A stretch of 64,000 bases of DNA from Mangrovicoccus sp. HB161399 (GCF_013184745.1 NZ_JAATVU010000018.1:50694-114693); one strand, 5' to 3'. Shown: positions 52,038 to 61,095, counted from the stretch's first letter. Numbers and translations are program-made. Notes: a model not told the origin generated them from the sequence alone.

Positions 52038-53310
52038 TACTGTCCTTCGCGCCGGCTTCGACGCAGCCCTGTTCGAGCGCCTGATGGCGAAGGTTTCGGA
52101 ATTCGGCGCGACGCCGATGGGCGGGGTCGACCGGATGGCGCTGACCGACGACCACAAGGCGGCGCGCGACTGGTTCTGCTCCGAGATGAAGGCGCGCGGC
52201 TACGACGTTCTGGTCGACGCCATCGGCAACGTCTTCGGCCGGATCGATCTGGCGGGCGGCAATGCCCGCACCGTCATGGTCGGCTCGCATCTCGACAGCC
52301 AGCCGCTGGGCGGACGCTTCGACGGCGCCTACGGCGTGATCGCGGCGCTGACTGCCGTGGAAAGCTACCGCGCGGAATGCGAGGCGACGGGCACCGAGCC
52401 GCAATGCAACTTTGTCATCGCCGACTGGATGAACGAGGAAGGCGCGCGGTTCCAGCCGTCGCTGCTGGGCTCCTCGGTCTTCGCGGAGATGCTGGAGCTG
52501 GATTTCGCGCTGGCGCGGACCGACCGCGAGGGCCGCAGCGTGGGCGACGAGCTGAAGCGCATCGGCTATGACGGCACCGACAAGGTCGGCATTCCCGATG
52601 TCTATCTCGAGTTCCACATCGAGGGCGACGACAAGATGGAGAAATCCGGCGCCCGCATCGCGCCCTTCCGCCGCCACTGGGGCGCGCTGAAGGTGAAGAT
52701 CGAGGTGACCGGCCAGCAGAACCACACCGGCCCGACGCCGATGGAGGACCGCCGCGACGCCGTTCTGGGCGCGGCCTACATCATCGCCGAGGTGCGCCGC
52801 CTGGCCGATACCGCACCAGATACGCTGTTCACCTCCGTGGCCCGCGTCGACATCAGCCCGAACTCGCCCAACATCGTGCCGGGCAAGGCGGTGCTTTTCG
52901 CCGAGCTGCGCGCGCCCGAGCCAACGACGCTCGACTGGGCCGAGACTGGCCTGAAGGATGCGCTGCCCGGCCTCGCCGCGAAGGCGTCCGTGGAGGCCGG
53001 GATCGTCTCCATCGACCGCCGCCCGGCAGGCAAGTTCGACCCGCGGCTGATCCAGCTCGCGGAGGAACAGGCCGACGGCTTCGCGCTGAAGCGGATGGAC
53101 CTCGACACGATCGGCGGCCATGACGCCATCCCGGTCCTGACCCGCTGCCCGGCAATCGTGGTCGCGGTGCCGTCGGTCGGCGGCGTCATCCACCGCCATG
53201 ACGAATACACCTCGCCCGAGGATCTGGCGGCAGGCGGCGACGTTCTGCTCGGCATGATCCGCCGCATCGACGCGGCGGCGGGCGACCTGGACAAGGCCGT
53301 GGAGGCGTAA
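52030..53310 (+). CDS. M20-family amidohydrolase (N-carbamoyl-amino acid hydrolase/allantoate amidohydrolase-like)
   Basis: A 426-residue binuclear zinc hydrolase. The metal residues are His87 and Asp98 (GSHLDSQPLGGRFDG) and Glu136-Glu137 (MNEEGARF), with further motifs GQQNHTGPTPM, GHDA and HRHDEYT. The dimerisation and active-site layout match N-carbamoyl-L-amino acid hydrolases, allantoate amidohydrolases and ureidoglycolate-type enzymes. In this operon it probably cleaves a C-N bond of the imported compound. It overlaps the ABC ATPase gene and meets the following kinase gene at TAATG. Confidence 0.88.
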   Translation: MPDTVLRAGFDAALFERLMAKVSEFGATPMGGVDRMALTDDHKAARDWFCSEMKARGYDVLVDAIGNVFGRIDLAGGNARTVMVGSHLDSQPLGGRFDGAYGVIAALTAVESYRAECEATGTEPQCNFVIADWMNEEGARFQPSLLGSSVFAEMLELDFALARTDREGRSVGDELKRIGYDGTDKVGIPDVYLEFHIEGDDKMEKSGARIAPFRRHWGALKVKIEVTGQQNHTGPTPMEDRRDAVLGAAYIIAEVRRLADTAPDTLFTSVARVDISPNSPNIVPGKAVLFAELRAPEPTTLDWAETGLKDALPGLAAKASVEAGIVSIDRRPAGKFDPRLIQLAEEQADGFALKRMDLDTIGGHDAIPVLTRCPAIVVAVPSVGGVIHRHDEYTSPEDLAAGGDVLLGMIRRIDAAAGDLDKAVEA

Positions 53311-54263
53311 TGCAGACAGCGCTGGTTTCCGACACCGATTTCGCCGCCGTGCTCGCCGCGGCCTGCCCCGGAACTGCGCCTGAGGCGGTCGCCCCAGGTC
53401 CCGCTGCGCTGGCCTCGCCCAGCTATCTGGGCCTCGACAGCCGTTCCGCCAGGATCGCGGCGCCCGGGGGCGGGCTGTTCCTCAAGGCGATGCATCCCGA
53501 GATGCGCGCAGGCTACGACATGGCCGCCGCCATGCAGCTGGCAGCGGAGGCAGGGCGTCTCGGCGCCGGGCCGGAAGTGCTGTGGTCGGACACGGAGACC
53601 GGCGCGATCCTGATGAAGGATCCGGGCCCCGACTGGGCCGCCTGCCGCCAGTGGCGCCTGCAGGACCCGGATTTCGCCGCCGCCGCGATCTGCGCGATGA
53701 AGCGCCTGCATGGCGCGGCGCCGCTCGCCCACCGCTTCGACCCCTTCGCGGCGATCGACCGCGCCGTGGCCGAGGCGCACGAGTCGGGCATTGCCCTGCC
53801 GCAGGATATCGGCTGGGTGCTGTCGCTGCTCGCGCCCCTGCGCGGGCTGCTGCTTGCGGCGCCGACCGTGCCCTGCCGCAATGACGGCTCCTGCTCGAAC
53901 CTGCTGGCCGGACCCGAGCGCGGCGACGTCCTGCTCGTCGATTACGACCGCGCGGGCATGAACGACCCGATGTTCGACCTGGGCGTCCTGCTGGCCGAGA
54001 TCACCGATTTCGAGGCCGACATGGTGGCGCCCGCGACGCTCTACATGGGCGGGTTCGATCCCGCGGCCTTCGCCCGCGCGCGGCTCTGGTCGGTCGTCGA
54101 TGACGTGATGCATTGCGTCGAGGCACGCGTGACCGGCGCAAAATCGGTCCGCAAGGGACTGGAATGGCTGAAATATTCCGAATGGCGGATCATGCGGGCC
54201 CGTCTGGGCCTCAATCATCCGCAATTCGAGGAAAAGATCCGGATCGCCGGGGGAATGGCATGA
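53310..54263 (+). CDS. aminoglycoside/choline-kinase-like phosphotransferase, divergent (pair 1, first)
   Basis: A 317-residue APH/choline-kinase-fold protein. The catalytic loop reads CRNDGSCSN with Asp192 and Asn197, and the metal-binding Asp lies in LLVDYDRAGMNDPMFDLG. The N-terminal glycine-rich loop and ATP lysine (GLFLKAMHPE) are present but less typical than in the next gene. The substrate would be an amino alcohol or related compound. It shares features with the protein at 58756, suggesting that the two are paralogues. It overlaps its downstream partner by 4 bp. Confidence 0.78.
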   Translation: MQTALVSDTDFAAVLAAACPGTAPEAVAPGPAALASPSYLGLDSRSARIAAPGGGLFLKAMHPEMRAGYDMAAAMQLAAEAGRLGAGPEVLWSDTETGAILMKDPGPDWAACRQWRLQDPDFAAAAICAMKRLHGAAPLAHRFDPFAAIDRAVAEAHESGIALPQDIGWVLSLLAPLRGLLLAAPTVPCRNDGSCSNLLAGPERGDVLLVDYDRAGMNDPMFDLGVLLAEITDFEADMVAPATLYMGGFDPAAFARARLWSVVDDVMHCVEARVTGAKSVRKGLEWLKYSEWRIMRARLGLNHPQFEEKIRIAGGMA

Positions 54264-55195
54264 AGACGCTCGGACAGGCAGTCTCGCCCGAGGAACACAC
54301 GCTGGAATCCGCGATCCGCGAGGCGGCGCTCTTCAAAGGCGGCGAGGGCGCGGGCTACGCCCCGGTCTCGGGCGGGATCAGCAACTCGAACTGGCGGGTG
54401 AAGCTCGCCTGCGGCAAGGACTATTTCGTGAAGCTGCCGGGCAACGGCACCGAGATGTTCATCGACCGCAAGGCCGCGCTCGACGCCTCGCAGAAGGCGG
54501 CCGCGGCCGGACTTGGCCCGGCGGTCTTCGACGACCTCGCCCATCACGGCATCGAGATCAACGACTTCATCCCCGACCGGCGGCCCTCCACCCACAGCGA
54601 CTTCGCCGCGCGCGACCTGCGGATGGAGGCGATGGCCACCTACCGGCGGATGCATTCGCTGCCTGCGCTCGGCCTGACCAAGACGGTCTTCGACATGATC
54701 GACGAGCACGAGGCGCAGATGCGCGACCTGGGCTCGCCCTGGCCGCGCGACGCGGACTGGGTGCGGCTGAACGACAAGATGGCGCGCGAGGCGCTGACGG
54801 CCTCCGGGCTCGACCTCGTGCCCTCCTTCAACGATCCCATGCCGGGCAATTTCATGATCGGCGAGGACGGCTCGATCATGCTGATCGACTATGAATACGC
54901 CTCGATGAACGACCGCTGCTACGATCTGGGCATCTGGTTCGGCGAGATGTTCTTCACGGCCGAGCAGGAGGCCGAGATGATCGAGGAATATTTCGGCACG
55001 GTCACCCCGCAGCTCGTCGCCCGCGTGACCATCCACAAGGCGCTGGCCGACGTGAAATGGGCCTGGTGGTCGATGGTGCAGCTCAAGGTGTCGCGGCTCG
55101 ACTTCGACTTCCACAAATACGGCATGTGGAAACTCATGCGGTTCCGCACCATCACCGGCGACCCGGCCTGGGCCACCCATCTGCGCAACGCCTGA
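54260..55195 (+). CDS. choline/ethanolamine-kinase-like phosphotransferase (pair 1, second)
   Basis: A 311-residue choline-kinase-fold protein. The ATP region GGISNSNWRV and YFVKLPGNGTE carry the nucleotide-binding lysine; the catalytic loop is FNDPMPGN with Asp192 and Asn197, and the metal site IDYEYASMNDRCYDLG is textbook for choline/ethanolamine kinases and LicA. It would transfer the gamma-phosphate of ATP to a hydroxyl group. It clearly resembles the protein at 59724. The start at 54260 overlaps the previous stop; upstream frame is not used. Confidence 0.85.
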   Translation: MKTLGQAVSPEEHTLESAIREAALFKGGEGAGYAPVSGGISNSNWRVKLACGKDYFVKLPGNGTEMFIDRKAALDASQKAAAAGLGPAVFDDLAHHGIEINDFIPDRRPSTHSDFAARDLRMEAMATYRRMHSLPALGLTKTVFDMIDEHEAQMRDLGSPWPRDADWVRLNDKMAREALTASGLDLVPSFNDPMPGNFMIGEDGSIMLIDYEYASMNDRCYDLGIWFGEMFFTAEQEAEMIEEYFGTVTPQLVARVTIHKALADVKWAWWSMVQLKVSRLDFDFHKYGMWKLMRFRTITGDPAWATHLRNA

Positions 55196-55204
55196 GGATC
55201 CGAC

Positions 55205-56575
55205 ATGCCCGTCTACAGCGCCACTGCCGGGGGCGAGACCTTCCGCTTCGGCACCCTCGCCGCGCTCATGGCTGCGGCCACGCCCGCGCGCTCCGGCGAC
55301 CAGCTTGCCGGGATCGCCGCCGAGACCGAGGCGCACCGCGTCGCCGCGCGCTATGCGCTGGCCGACCTGCCGCTGGCCGAGTTCCTCAACGAGGCCGTGG
55401 TGCCCTACGAGTCCGACGAGGTCACGCGGCTGATCCTCGACACCCATGACCGTCGCGCCTTCGCTCCCCTCGGGGCGATGACGGTCGGCGACCTCCGCGA
55501 CTGGCTGCTCTCCCCGTCAGCCGGCGCGGAGGCGCTGTCTTCCGCGGCGCCCGGCCTGACCCCAGAGATGGTCGCCGCGGTGTCGAAGCTGATGCGCAAC
55601 CAGGACCTGATCGGAGTCGCGCAGAAGGCCCGCGTGGTCTCGCGCTTCCGCACCACGCTGGGGCTCGAGGGACGGCTGGCCACGCGGCTGCAGCCGAACC
55701 ACCCGGCGGACGATCCGGCGGGAATTGCGGTCGCGGTGCTCGACGGGCTCTTGCAGGGCACGGGCGACGCAGTGATCGGCATCAACCCGGCCTCGGACAG
55801 CATCCCGAACTGCACCCGGCTGGTCGAGGCGCTGGACCGGCTCAGGCTGGAATTCGGCATGCCGGTGCAGAGCTGCGTGCTGACCCATGTCACCAACACG
55901 ATGCGGATGATCGAGGCCGGCGCGCCGGTGGACCTGCCCTTCCAGTCGATCGCCGGAACCGAAGCGGCGAACCGCGGCTTCGGTGTCGACCTCGCCGTGC
56001 TGAAGGAGGCCAATGACGCCGCGCGCAGCCTGCACCGGGGCACGGTCGGCGACAACGTGATGTATTTCGAGACCGGGCAAGGCGCGGCCCTTTCGGCGGA
56101 TGCGCATCACGGCGTCGACCAGCAGACGCTGGAGGTCCGCGCCTATGGCGTCGCCCGCGCCTTCGACCCGTTCCTCGTCAACACCGTCGTCGGCTTCATC
56201 GGCCCCGAATACCTCTATGACGGCAAGCAGGTGATCCGCGCGGGGCTGGAGGACCATTTCTGCGCCAAGCTGCTCGGCCTGCCGATGGGGGTCGACGTCT
56301 GCTATACCAACCACGTGGAAGCCGACCAGGACGACATGGACACGCTGATGACGCTGCTCGCCGTCGCAGGGGTGAATTTCGTGATCTGCGTGCCCGGCGC
56401 GGATGACGTGATGCTGAGCTACCAGACGCTGGCCTTCGAGGATGCCGCCTGGCTGCGCCGCACCATGGGCAAGCGCCCGGCCCCGGAATTCGAGGAATGG
56501 CTGGCGCAGATGCAGCTGGCCTCCGGCCCGCGCGCCCTGCCCGATCTGGCCCGGCGCATGGGGATCCCGGCATGA
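55205..56575 (+). CDS. eutB: ethanolamine ammonia-lyase large subunit
   Basis: A 456-residue TIM-barrel subunit, about the length of E. coli EutB (453). Conserved segments include TGQGAALSADAHHGVDQQT, NTVVGFIGPEYLYDG and CYTNHVEADQDDMD. With EutC it binds adenosylcobalamin and converts ethanolamine to acetaldehyde and ammonia; some enzymes also act on 2-aminopropanol. The gene is 9 bp after the kinase gene and overlaps eutC by 4 bp. No EutA reactivase, shell-protein or aldehyde dehydrogenase gene is near. Confidence 0.95.
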   Translation: MPVYSATAGGETFRFGTLAALMAAATPARSGDQLAGIAAETEAHRVAARYALADLPLAEFLNEAVVPYESDEVTRLILDTHDRRAFAPLGAMTVGDLRDWLLSPSAGAEALSSAAPGLTPEMVAAVSKLMRNQDLIGVAQKARVVSRFRTTLGLEGRLATRLQPNHPADDPAGIAVAVLDGLLQGTGDAVIGINPASDSIPNCTRLVEALDRLRLEFGMPVQSCVLTHVTNTMRMIEAGAPVDLPFQSIAGTEAANRGFGVDLAVLKEANDAARSLHRGTVGDNVMYFETGQGAALSADAHHGVDQQTLEVRAYGVARAFDPFLVNTVVGFIGPEYLYDGKQVIRAGLEDHFCAKLLGLPMGVDVCYTNHVEADQDDMDTLMTLLAVAGVNFVICVPGADDVMLSYQTLAFEDAAWLRRTMGKRPAPEFEEWLAQMQLASGPRALPDLARRMGIPA

Positions 56576-57315
56576 CGCGCGACCTCGATCCCTTCGGCCG
56601 CCGCCTGCGTGCCCTGACGCCCGCCCGCGTCCGGCTCGACCCCGAAGGCGGCGCGACGCCGCTTGCCTCGGTGCTCGACTTCCAGCTCTGCCATGCCCGC
56701 GCGCGCGACGCGATCCGCCTGCCCGTGGACTGGCAGGCGGTGAAGGCCGCCCTTGCCCCCCGCGAGGCGATCGAGCTGCAAAGCCGCGCGCCGGACCGCG
56801 ACACCTATATCCGCCGCCCCGATCTGGGCCGCCGCCTGGCGCCGGACAGCCTCGCCCGCATCCCGCGGAGCGCGCCGGACCTGGCCATCGTCATCGCCGA
56901 CGGGCTCTCGGCCTCGGCCGTCGCCGCCCATGCGGCGCCGATGGTCGAGGCGGTGGCCGCCGCCCTGACCGGCTTCTCCATCGGTCCCGTGGCCCTGGTC
57001 CGCGAGGGCCGCGTGGCGGCGGGCGACGAGGTGGCCGAGGCGATGGGCGCGCGGCTCTGCCTGATGCTGATCGGCGAGCGGCCCGGGCTCTCGGTCTCCG
57101 ACAGCCTCGGCGCCTACCTGACCTTCGCGCCCCGCATCGGCACCACGGATTCCGCGCGCAACTGCGTGTCGAACATCCACGGCAATGGCGGGCTGCCGCA
57201 CGCCGCCGCGGCGGACCTGATCGCCTATCTCGCGCGCCGCGCGCTGGAGATCGGCGCCACCGGCGTGGCATTGAAGGACGAACGCGGGCAGGCAACGCTG
57301 CCATCCGCGGACTGA
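56572..57315 (+). CDS. eutC: ethanolamine ammonia-lyase small subunit
   Basis: A 247-residue protein with the EutC cobalamin-binding core (VIADGLSASAV; GERPGLSVSDSLGAYLTF; ARNCVSNIHGNGG). It is shorter than E. coli EutC (295) because the N-terminal region is trimmed, as in many non-microcompartment enzymes. It pairs with EutB. The start overlaps the eutB stop. Confidence 0.94.
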   Translation: MTRDLDPFGRRLRALTPARVRLDPEGGATPLASVLDFQLCHARARDAIRLPVDWQAVKAALAPREAIELQSRAPDRDTYIRRPDLGRRLAPDSLARIPRSAPDLAIVIADGLSASAVAAHAAPMVEAVAAALTGFSIGPVALVREGRVAAGDEVAEAMGARLCLMLIGERPGLSVSDSLGAYLTFAPRIGTTDSARNCVSNIHGNGGLPHAAAADLIAYLARRALEIGATGVALKDERGQATLPSAD

Positions 57316-57373
57316 AGTGACCGAAGCGGCCAGAGAGCCGCACAGGAACGTGACCAGAGGAAGGGTCGGACCC

Positions 57374-58759
57374 ATGTGGAAACTCAGCGCAACCGAGCTG
57401 ATCGAGGCCTACCGCGCCGGGACGCTGTCGCCGGTCGATGTGATGCGCTGCACGCTGGAGCGCGCGGCGGAGCTGAACCCGGCGATCAACGCGCTCTACG
57501 ACATCGACGCCGAGGGCGCGATGGCGGCGGCGGAGGCCGCGGCGGCGCGCTGGAAAGCAGGCGAACCGATGGGGCCGCTCGACGGCGTGCCCTGCATCGT
57601 CAAGGACTCCATCGCGGTGAAGGGCATGCGCATGCTGCGCGGGCTCGCCGCGCGCCATGACGCCGGTCCAGATGCCGAAGACAGCCCGCCCGCGGCGCGG
57701 CTGCGCGAGGCCGGGGCGATCCTCTTCGCCAAGTCGACCATGCCGGACATGGGCTTTCTCGGCTCCGGGCTGAGCTCGGGCCATGGCGTGACGCGCAATC
57801 CCTGGGACCTGTCGCTGAATACCGGCGGCTCCTCGGCGGGCTCCGCCGCCGCCGTCGCCGCGTGCATCGCGCCCATCGCCATCGGCAGCGACGTCGGCGG
57901 CTCGGTGCGCCTGCCCGCCTCGCATTGCGGACTGGTGGCACTGAAGCCTACTGCGGGCGTGATCCCGCACCTGCCCTATAGCCGCGACCGCGTCGCCGGG
58001 CCGATCACCCGCACCGTCGCCGATGCGGTCCTGCTGATGTCGGTGCTGTCGCAGCCCGACCCGGCGGCCTTCGAGCCCGGCGCCGATATGCCCGCCGCGC
58101 TCGCGCCGCTCGATCTGGCGGGCAAGCGCATCGGCCTCCTGCTCTCGGTCGGCGACGGCCCCGCGGTGGCGCCGGAGGTCGAGGCGCTGATCCGCAGGGC
58201 GGCGGAGGCCTTCCGCAGCCTCGGCGCCGAGGTCTCGGAGATGCCCGCGGCGCTGGATTTCCCGTTCCTGCGCAAGCTTTCGGCCTATTTCTCGGTCAAG
58301 GCCGCGGGCGAGCGCGCCTCCCTGCCCGAAGACCGCCGGGACCAGATGCTGCCCGTCCTGACCGCCTGCTGCGATGCGGGCGAGGCGATGACCGCGCTGG
58401 ACTTCGCCTCTGCCATGTCCACCGTCGACAAGGCGCAGCGGCTCTTCGCCCGCGCCTGCGATGCCTACGATTTCGTGCTGGCGCCGACCATGCCGGTGGC
58501 GAACTACCCGGCCGAGGCGGCGGGCGCGGATCCCGCGCATCCGCATGACCATGTCGGCTTCACCGCCCTGCTGAACCAGTCCGGCCAGCCCGGCGCGACC
58601 CTGCCCTGCGGCTTCGCCGGGACCTCGCCGGTCGGGCTGCAGCTGATTGGCCCCGCGGGCAGCGACATCGACCTGCTGCGGGCATCGCTGGCCTTCGAGG
58701 CCGCGCAGGGCGCCGGAACCGCCTTCCCGGAGCTCGCCGACATCCCGGTGCCGGCATGA
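57374..58759 (+). CDS. amidase-signature-family amidase
   Basis: A 461-residue amidase. The Ser-cisSer-Lys triad is in place: Lys77 (IVKDS), the cis-Ser in NTGGSSAGS (149-157) and the nucleophile Ser177 (GSDVGGSVR). Amidase-signature enzymes hydrolyse amides, N-acylethanolamines, carbamoyl compounds and the glutamine of GatA. The absence of gatB/C partners argues for a catabolic amidase. The ATG at 57374 has GGAAGG upstream and gives normal N-terminal alignment; a GTG at 57317 is possible. It may release an amino alcohol from an amide before EutBC acts. Confidence 0.9.
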   Translation: MWKLSATELIEAYRAGTLSPVDVMRCTLERAAELNPAINALYDIDAEGAMAAAEAAAARWKAGEPMGPLDGVPCIVKDSIAVKGMRMLRGLAARHDAGPDAEDSPPAARLREAGAILFAKSTMPDMGFLGSGLSSGHGVTRNPWDLSLNTGGSSAGSAAAVAACIAPIAIGSDVGGSVRLPASHCGLVALKPTAGVIPHLPYSRDRVAGPITRTVADAVLLMSVLSQPDPAAFEPGADMPAALAPLDLAGKRIGLLLSVGDGPAVAPEVEALIRRAAEAFRSLGAEVSEMPAALDFPFLRKLSAYFSVKAAGERASLPEDRRDQMLPVLTACCDAGEAMTALDFASAMSTVDKAQRLFARACDAYDFVLAPTMPVANYPAEAAGADPAHPHDHVGFTALLNQSGQPGATLPCGFAGTSPVGLQLIGPAGSDIDLLRASLAFEAAQGAGTAFPELADIPVPA

Positions 58760-59727
58760 GGGCGGCGGTCGACCCCTTCGCGCTGGACTCCCGCGCACGC
58801 CATGCCGCGGCGCTGGAGGCCCTCGGCGCGGCCGAAGCCGCAGCGGTGCCGCCGCTCGCGATGCCGTCGCATTGCGGGCTCGACGGGCGGGTGAGCTTTG
58901 CCTCGCTCGAAGGCGCGGCGGCCGCGGTCAAGACCTTCCACCGCGATGCGCTGGGACCGGGCGGCTTCGCCGCGGCAGCGGAAGCGCATGCGCTGGCTTC
59001 GGAGACCGGGATCGGCCCGCGGCTGCTGACCGCGGACGCGGCCACGGCGACGCTGGCCACGGAGCGGCTCGGCGACGGCTGGCGCCCGGCGATGGTGCCG
59101 GATTTCGTCACCGGCGGAAAGCTCCCCGGACTTCTCGCCGCGCTGAAGGCCTGGCACGGGGCGGGCGCTGTTGCGGCCGTCTCCGATCCCCGCGCGGACT
59201 TCTCTCGGCTGGCAGAAGCGGCGGCGCGGCCCGGAATGCTGGCGCTGCCCGCCACGGCCGGGTTCGGCCTGGCGCAGCTCGGCGACTGGGTCGCGCGGAT
59301 CTGCGATGCGCTCGACGCGGCCCCGGCGGAACCGGTGCTGCTCCATGGCGAGCTGATGGTCTCCAACGCGATGCTGGATGGCGGCGGCGCGCTGAAACTC
59401 CTGGATTTCGACCGCGCGGCGATGGGCGACCCGATGCGCGACCTCGCCTCGCTGTCGCTGGAGCTCTGCGTCGACGACGACGATCGCAGCGCGCTGCTCG
59501 CCGCCTGGACCGGCGACGCGCCGGCAAGGGCGGATCTGGCGCGGATGAAGCTCCTTGCCCTCCTGGAGGACGCGATCTGGGCGCTCTGGGCGCTGGCAGG
59601 CGAGGCGTCGGAGGACCGCAAGGGCCCCGAGCTCTACAAATACGCCTGCAACCGGCTGGTCCGGTTCCGGTTCCACCTGTCGCTCTTCGACATGGCGCAG
59701 CTTCTCAGGGAGGTCCGCGGGGCATGA
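58756..59727 (+). CDS. aminoglycoside/choline-kinase-like phosphotransferase, divergent (pair 2, first)
   Basis: A 323-residue APH-fold protein. The catalytic loop reads LLHGELMVSN: Glu199 replaces the usual Asp, while Asn204 and the metal Asp (LLDFDRAAMGDP) are present, so activity may be reduced. The N-terminal half lacks a clear glycine-rich loop apart from AAVKTFHRDALG. It resembles the protein at 53310, which holds the same position in the other pair. It overlaps both the amidase gene and the following kinase gene by 4 bp. Confidence 0.77.
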   Translation: MRAAVDPFALDSRARHAAALEALGAAEAAAVPPLAMPSHCGLDGRVSFASLEGAAAAVKTFHRDALGPGGFAAAAEAHALASETGIGPRLLTADAATATLATERLGDGWRPAMVPDFVTGGKLPGLLAALKAWHGAGAVAAVSDPRADFSRLAEAAARPGMLALPATAGFGLAQLGDWVARICDALDAAPAEPVLLHGELMVSNAMLDGGGALKLLDFDRAAMGDPMRDLASLSLELCVDDDDRSALLAAWTGDAPARADLARMKLLALLEDAIWALWALAGEASEDRKGPELYKYACNRLVRFRFHLSLFDMAQLLREVRGA

Positions 59728-60629
59728 CCGGCATTCACGAGGCCATCGCCAGCGTCCCGCATTTCGCCGGGCGCGAGATGCAGGCCCACCGCATCAACGG
59801 CGGGATCACCAACATCAACTGGCGCGTCGTCGACAAGGCCACGGGCGAGACCTTCTTCGTCAAGCTCCACGGCGCCGGCACCGAGGCGTTCATCGACCGC
59901 GCCACCGCGAAGATCGCGGGCGAGATCGCGGCGGAACGCGGCGTCGGTCCGCAGGTGATCCATTACGACGAGGCCGCCGGGATCGAGGTGCACGAATTCC
60001 TGGAAGGCTTCCGCAGCTGCGGGCTGCATGACGTGCAGGACGACCGGGTGCGGGGCGGGATCATGGCGGCCTACAAGGGCGTGCATGACAGCCTGCGGCT
60101 GGACGCGGCCAATACCGGCCTGTCGCAATTCGAGGATTTCGCGGCCAAGGTCGCGGATTGCGGCGCGCTGCTGCCGCGCGACGCCGAACAGCTGATCTGG
60201 AACGGCCGCCGCGCCGCGCGGGCGATCGAGGCCGCGGGGGTAGAGCTGAAGGGCTGCTACAACGACAGCTACATCTCCAACTACATGCGCGACGATGCCG
60301 GGCGGATCCGGATCATCGACTGGGAATATGCGGCGATGAACGATCCCTACTGGGACATCGCCATGTTCGGGATCGAGAGCTTCTTCGACGACCGCCGCGG
60401 GGTGGCGTCGCTGCTGGAGATGTACGAGGGCGCGGCGCGGACCGAGACCGTGGCACGGACCTATCTTTATGTCGGGGTGGCGATGGTGCGCTGGGGCTTC
60501 TGGGCGGTCTACCAGAGCGTGAATTCCGACGTGCCCTTCGATTTCGCCAAGTATTCCCGGCTGCTGCTGCTGCGCGGGCGGCGGCAGATGGCGTCGCCGG
60601 ACTGGGACTGGGCGCTGGCCCATGTCTGA
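59724..60629 (+). CDS. choline/ethanolamine-kinase-like phosphotransferase (pair 2, second)
   Basis: A 301-residue choline-kinase-fold protein. The ATP-binding region is GGITNINWRV and FFVKLHGAGTEAFIDR, the catalytic loop YNDSYISN with Asp181 and Asn186, and the metal site IDWEYAAMNDPYWDIA. All essential positions are kept. It is paralogous to the protein at 54260. Translationally coupled to its neighbours (4-bp and 8-bp overlaps). Substrate unknown; ethanolamine or a larger amino alcohol fits the operon. Confidence 0.85.
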   Translation: MTGIHEAIASVPHFAGREMQAHRINGGITNINWRVVDKATGETFFVKLHGAGTEAFIDRATAKIAGEIAAERGVGPQVIHYDEAAGIEVHEFLEGFRSCGLHDVQDDRVRGGIMAAYKGVHDSLRLDAANTGLSQFEDFAAKVADCGALLPRDAEQLIWNGRRAARAIEAAGVELKGCYNDSYISNYMRDDAGRIRIIDWEYAAMNDPYWDIAMFGIESFFDDRRGVASLLEMYEGAARTETVARTYLYVGVAMVRWGFWAVYQSVNSDVPFDFAKYSRLLLLRGRRQMASPDWDWALAHV

Positions 60630-61095
60630 GATCGCCGTCTTCCTCCTCTGGGGGATCGCCGCGACGGCGGTCTCCGACCTCTGGCAGCGCGCCGTGCTGC
60701 GCGCCCTCGGCCAGCCTGCCCCCGGCTGGGGATCGGTCGGCCGCTGGGTGCTGGGCTTTGCCGAGGGGCGCCTCGTCGACACCGCGTTGAAATCCCGCCC
60801 GGCGCGCCCGAACGAGAACGCCGCAGGCTGGGCCTTCCACTATCTCGTGGGAGCGGGCTACGGCCTCCTCTACGGCTGGATGCTGGCGCTTCTCGGGCTT
60901 GAAAGCTCGTTCGGCGCGGCGGTCCTATTCGGCATCGCCACCCTGGCCGGACCGATGCTGCTGATGAAGCCCGCGATGGGCGGCGGCGTCTTCGGGCTGA
61001 AGGCGGCCAACCCCTGGCCCGGCATGGCCAAGACCGTCTCGGCGCATCTGTCCTTCGGCATCGGGCTCTGGCTCGCGGCCCTGGTCACCGGCTGA
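60622..61095 (+). CDS. DUF2938-family small membrane protein
   Basis: A 157-residue protein with four or five hydrophobic segments, the first at residues 4-17, a conserved GSVGRWVLGF after the first loop, AAGWAFHYLVGAGYG, and PAMGGGVFG near residue 120. I recognise the family as DUF2938 (unknown function). It overlaps the last kinase gene by 8 bp, so it belongs to the operon, perhaps as transporter or envelope partner. A homologue lies at 63416. Confidence 0.78.
   Translation: MSEIAVFLLWGIAATAVSDLWQRAVLRALGQPAPGWGSVGRWVLGFAEGRLVDTALKSRPARPNENAAGWAFHYLVGAGYGLLYGWMLALLGLESSFGAAVLFGIATLAGPMLLMKPAMGGGVFGLKAANPWPGMAKTVSAHLSFGIGLWLAALVTG

Noticed and set aside
57317..57373. GTG at 57317 as amidase start.
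   Set aside because: It would add 19 non-conserved residues; the ATG at 57374 has a better ribosome-binding site and matches amidase N-termini. It remains possible.
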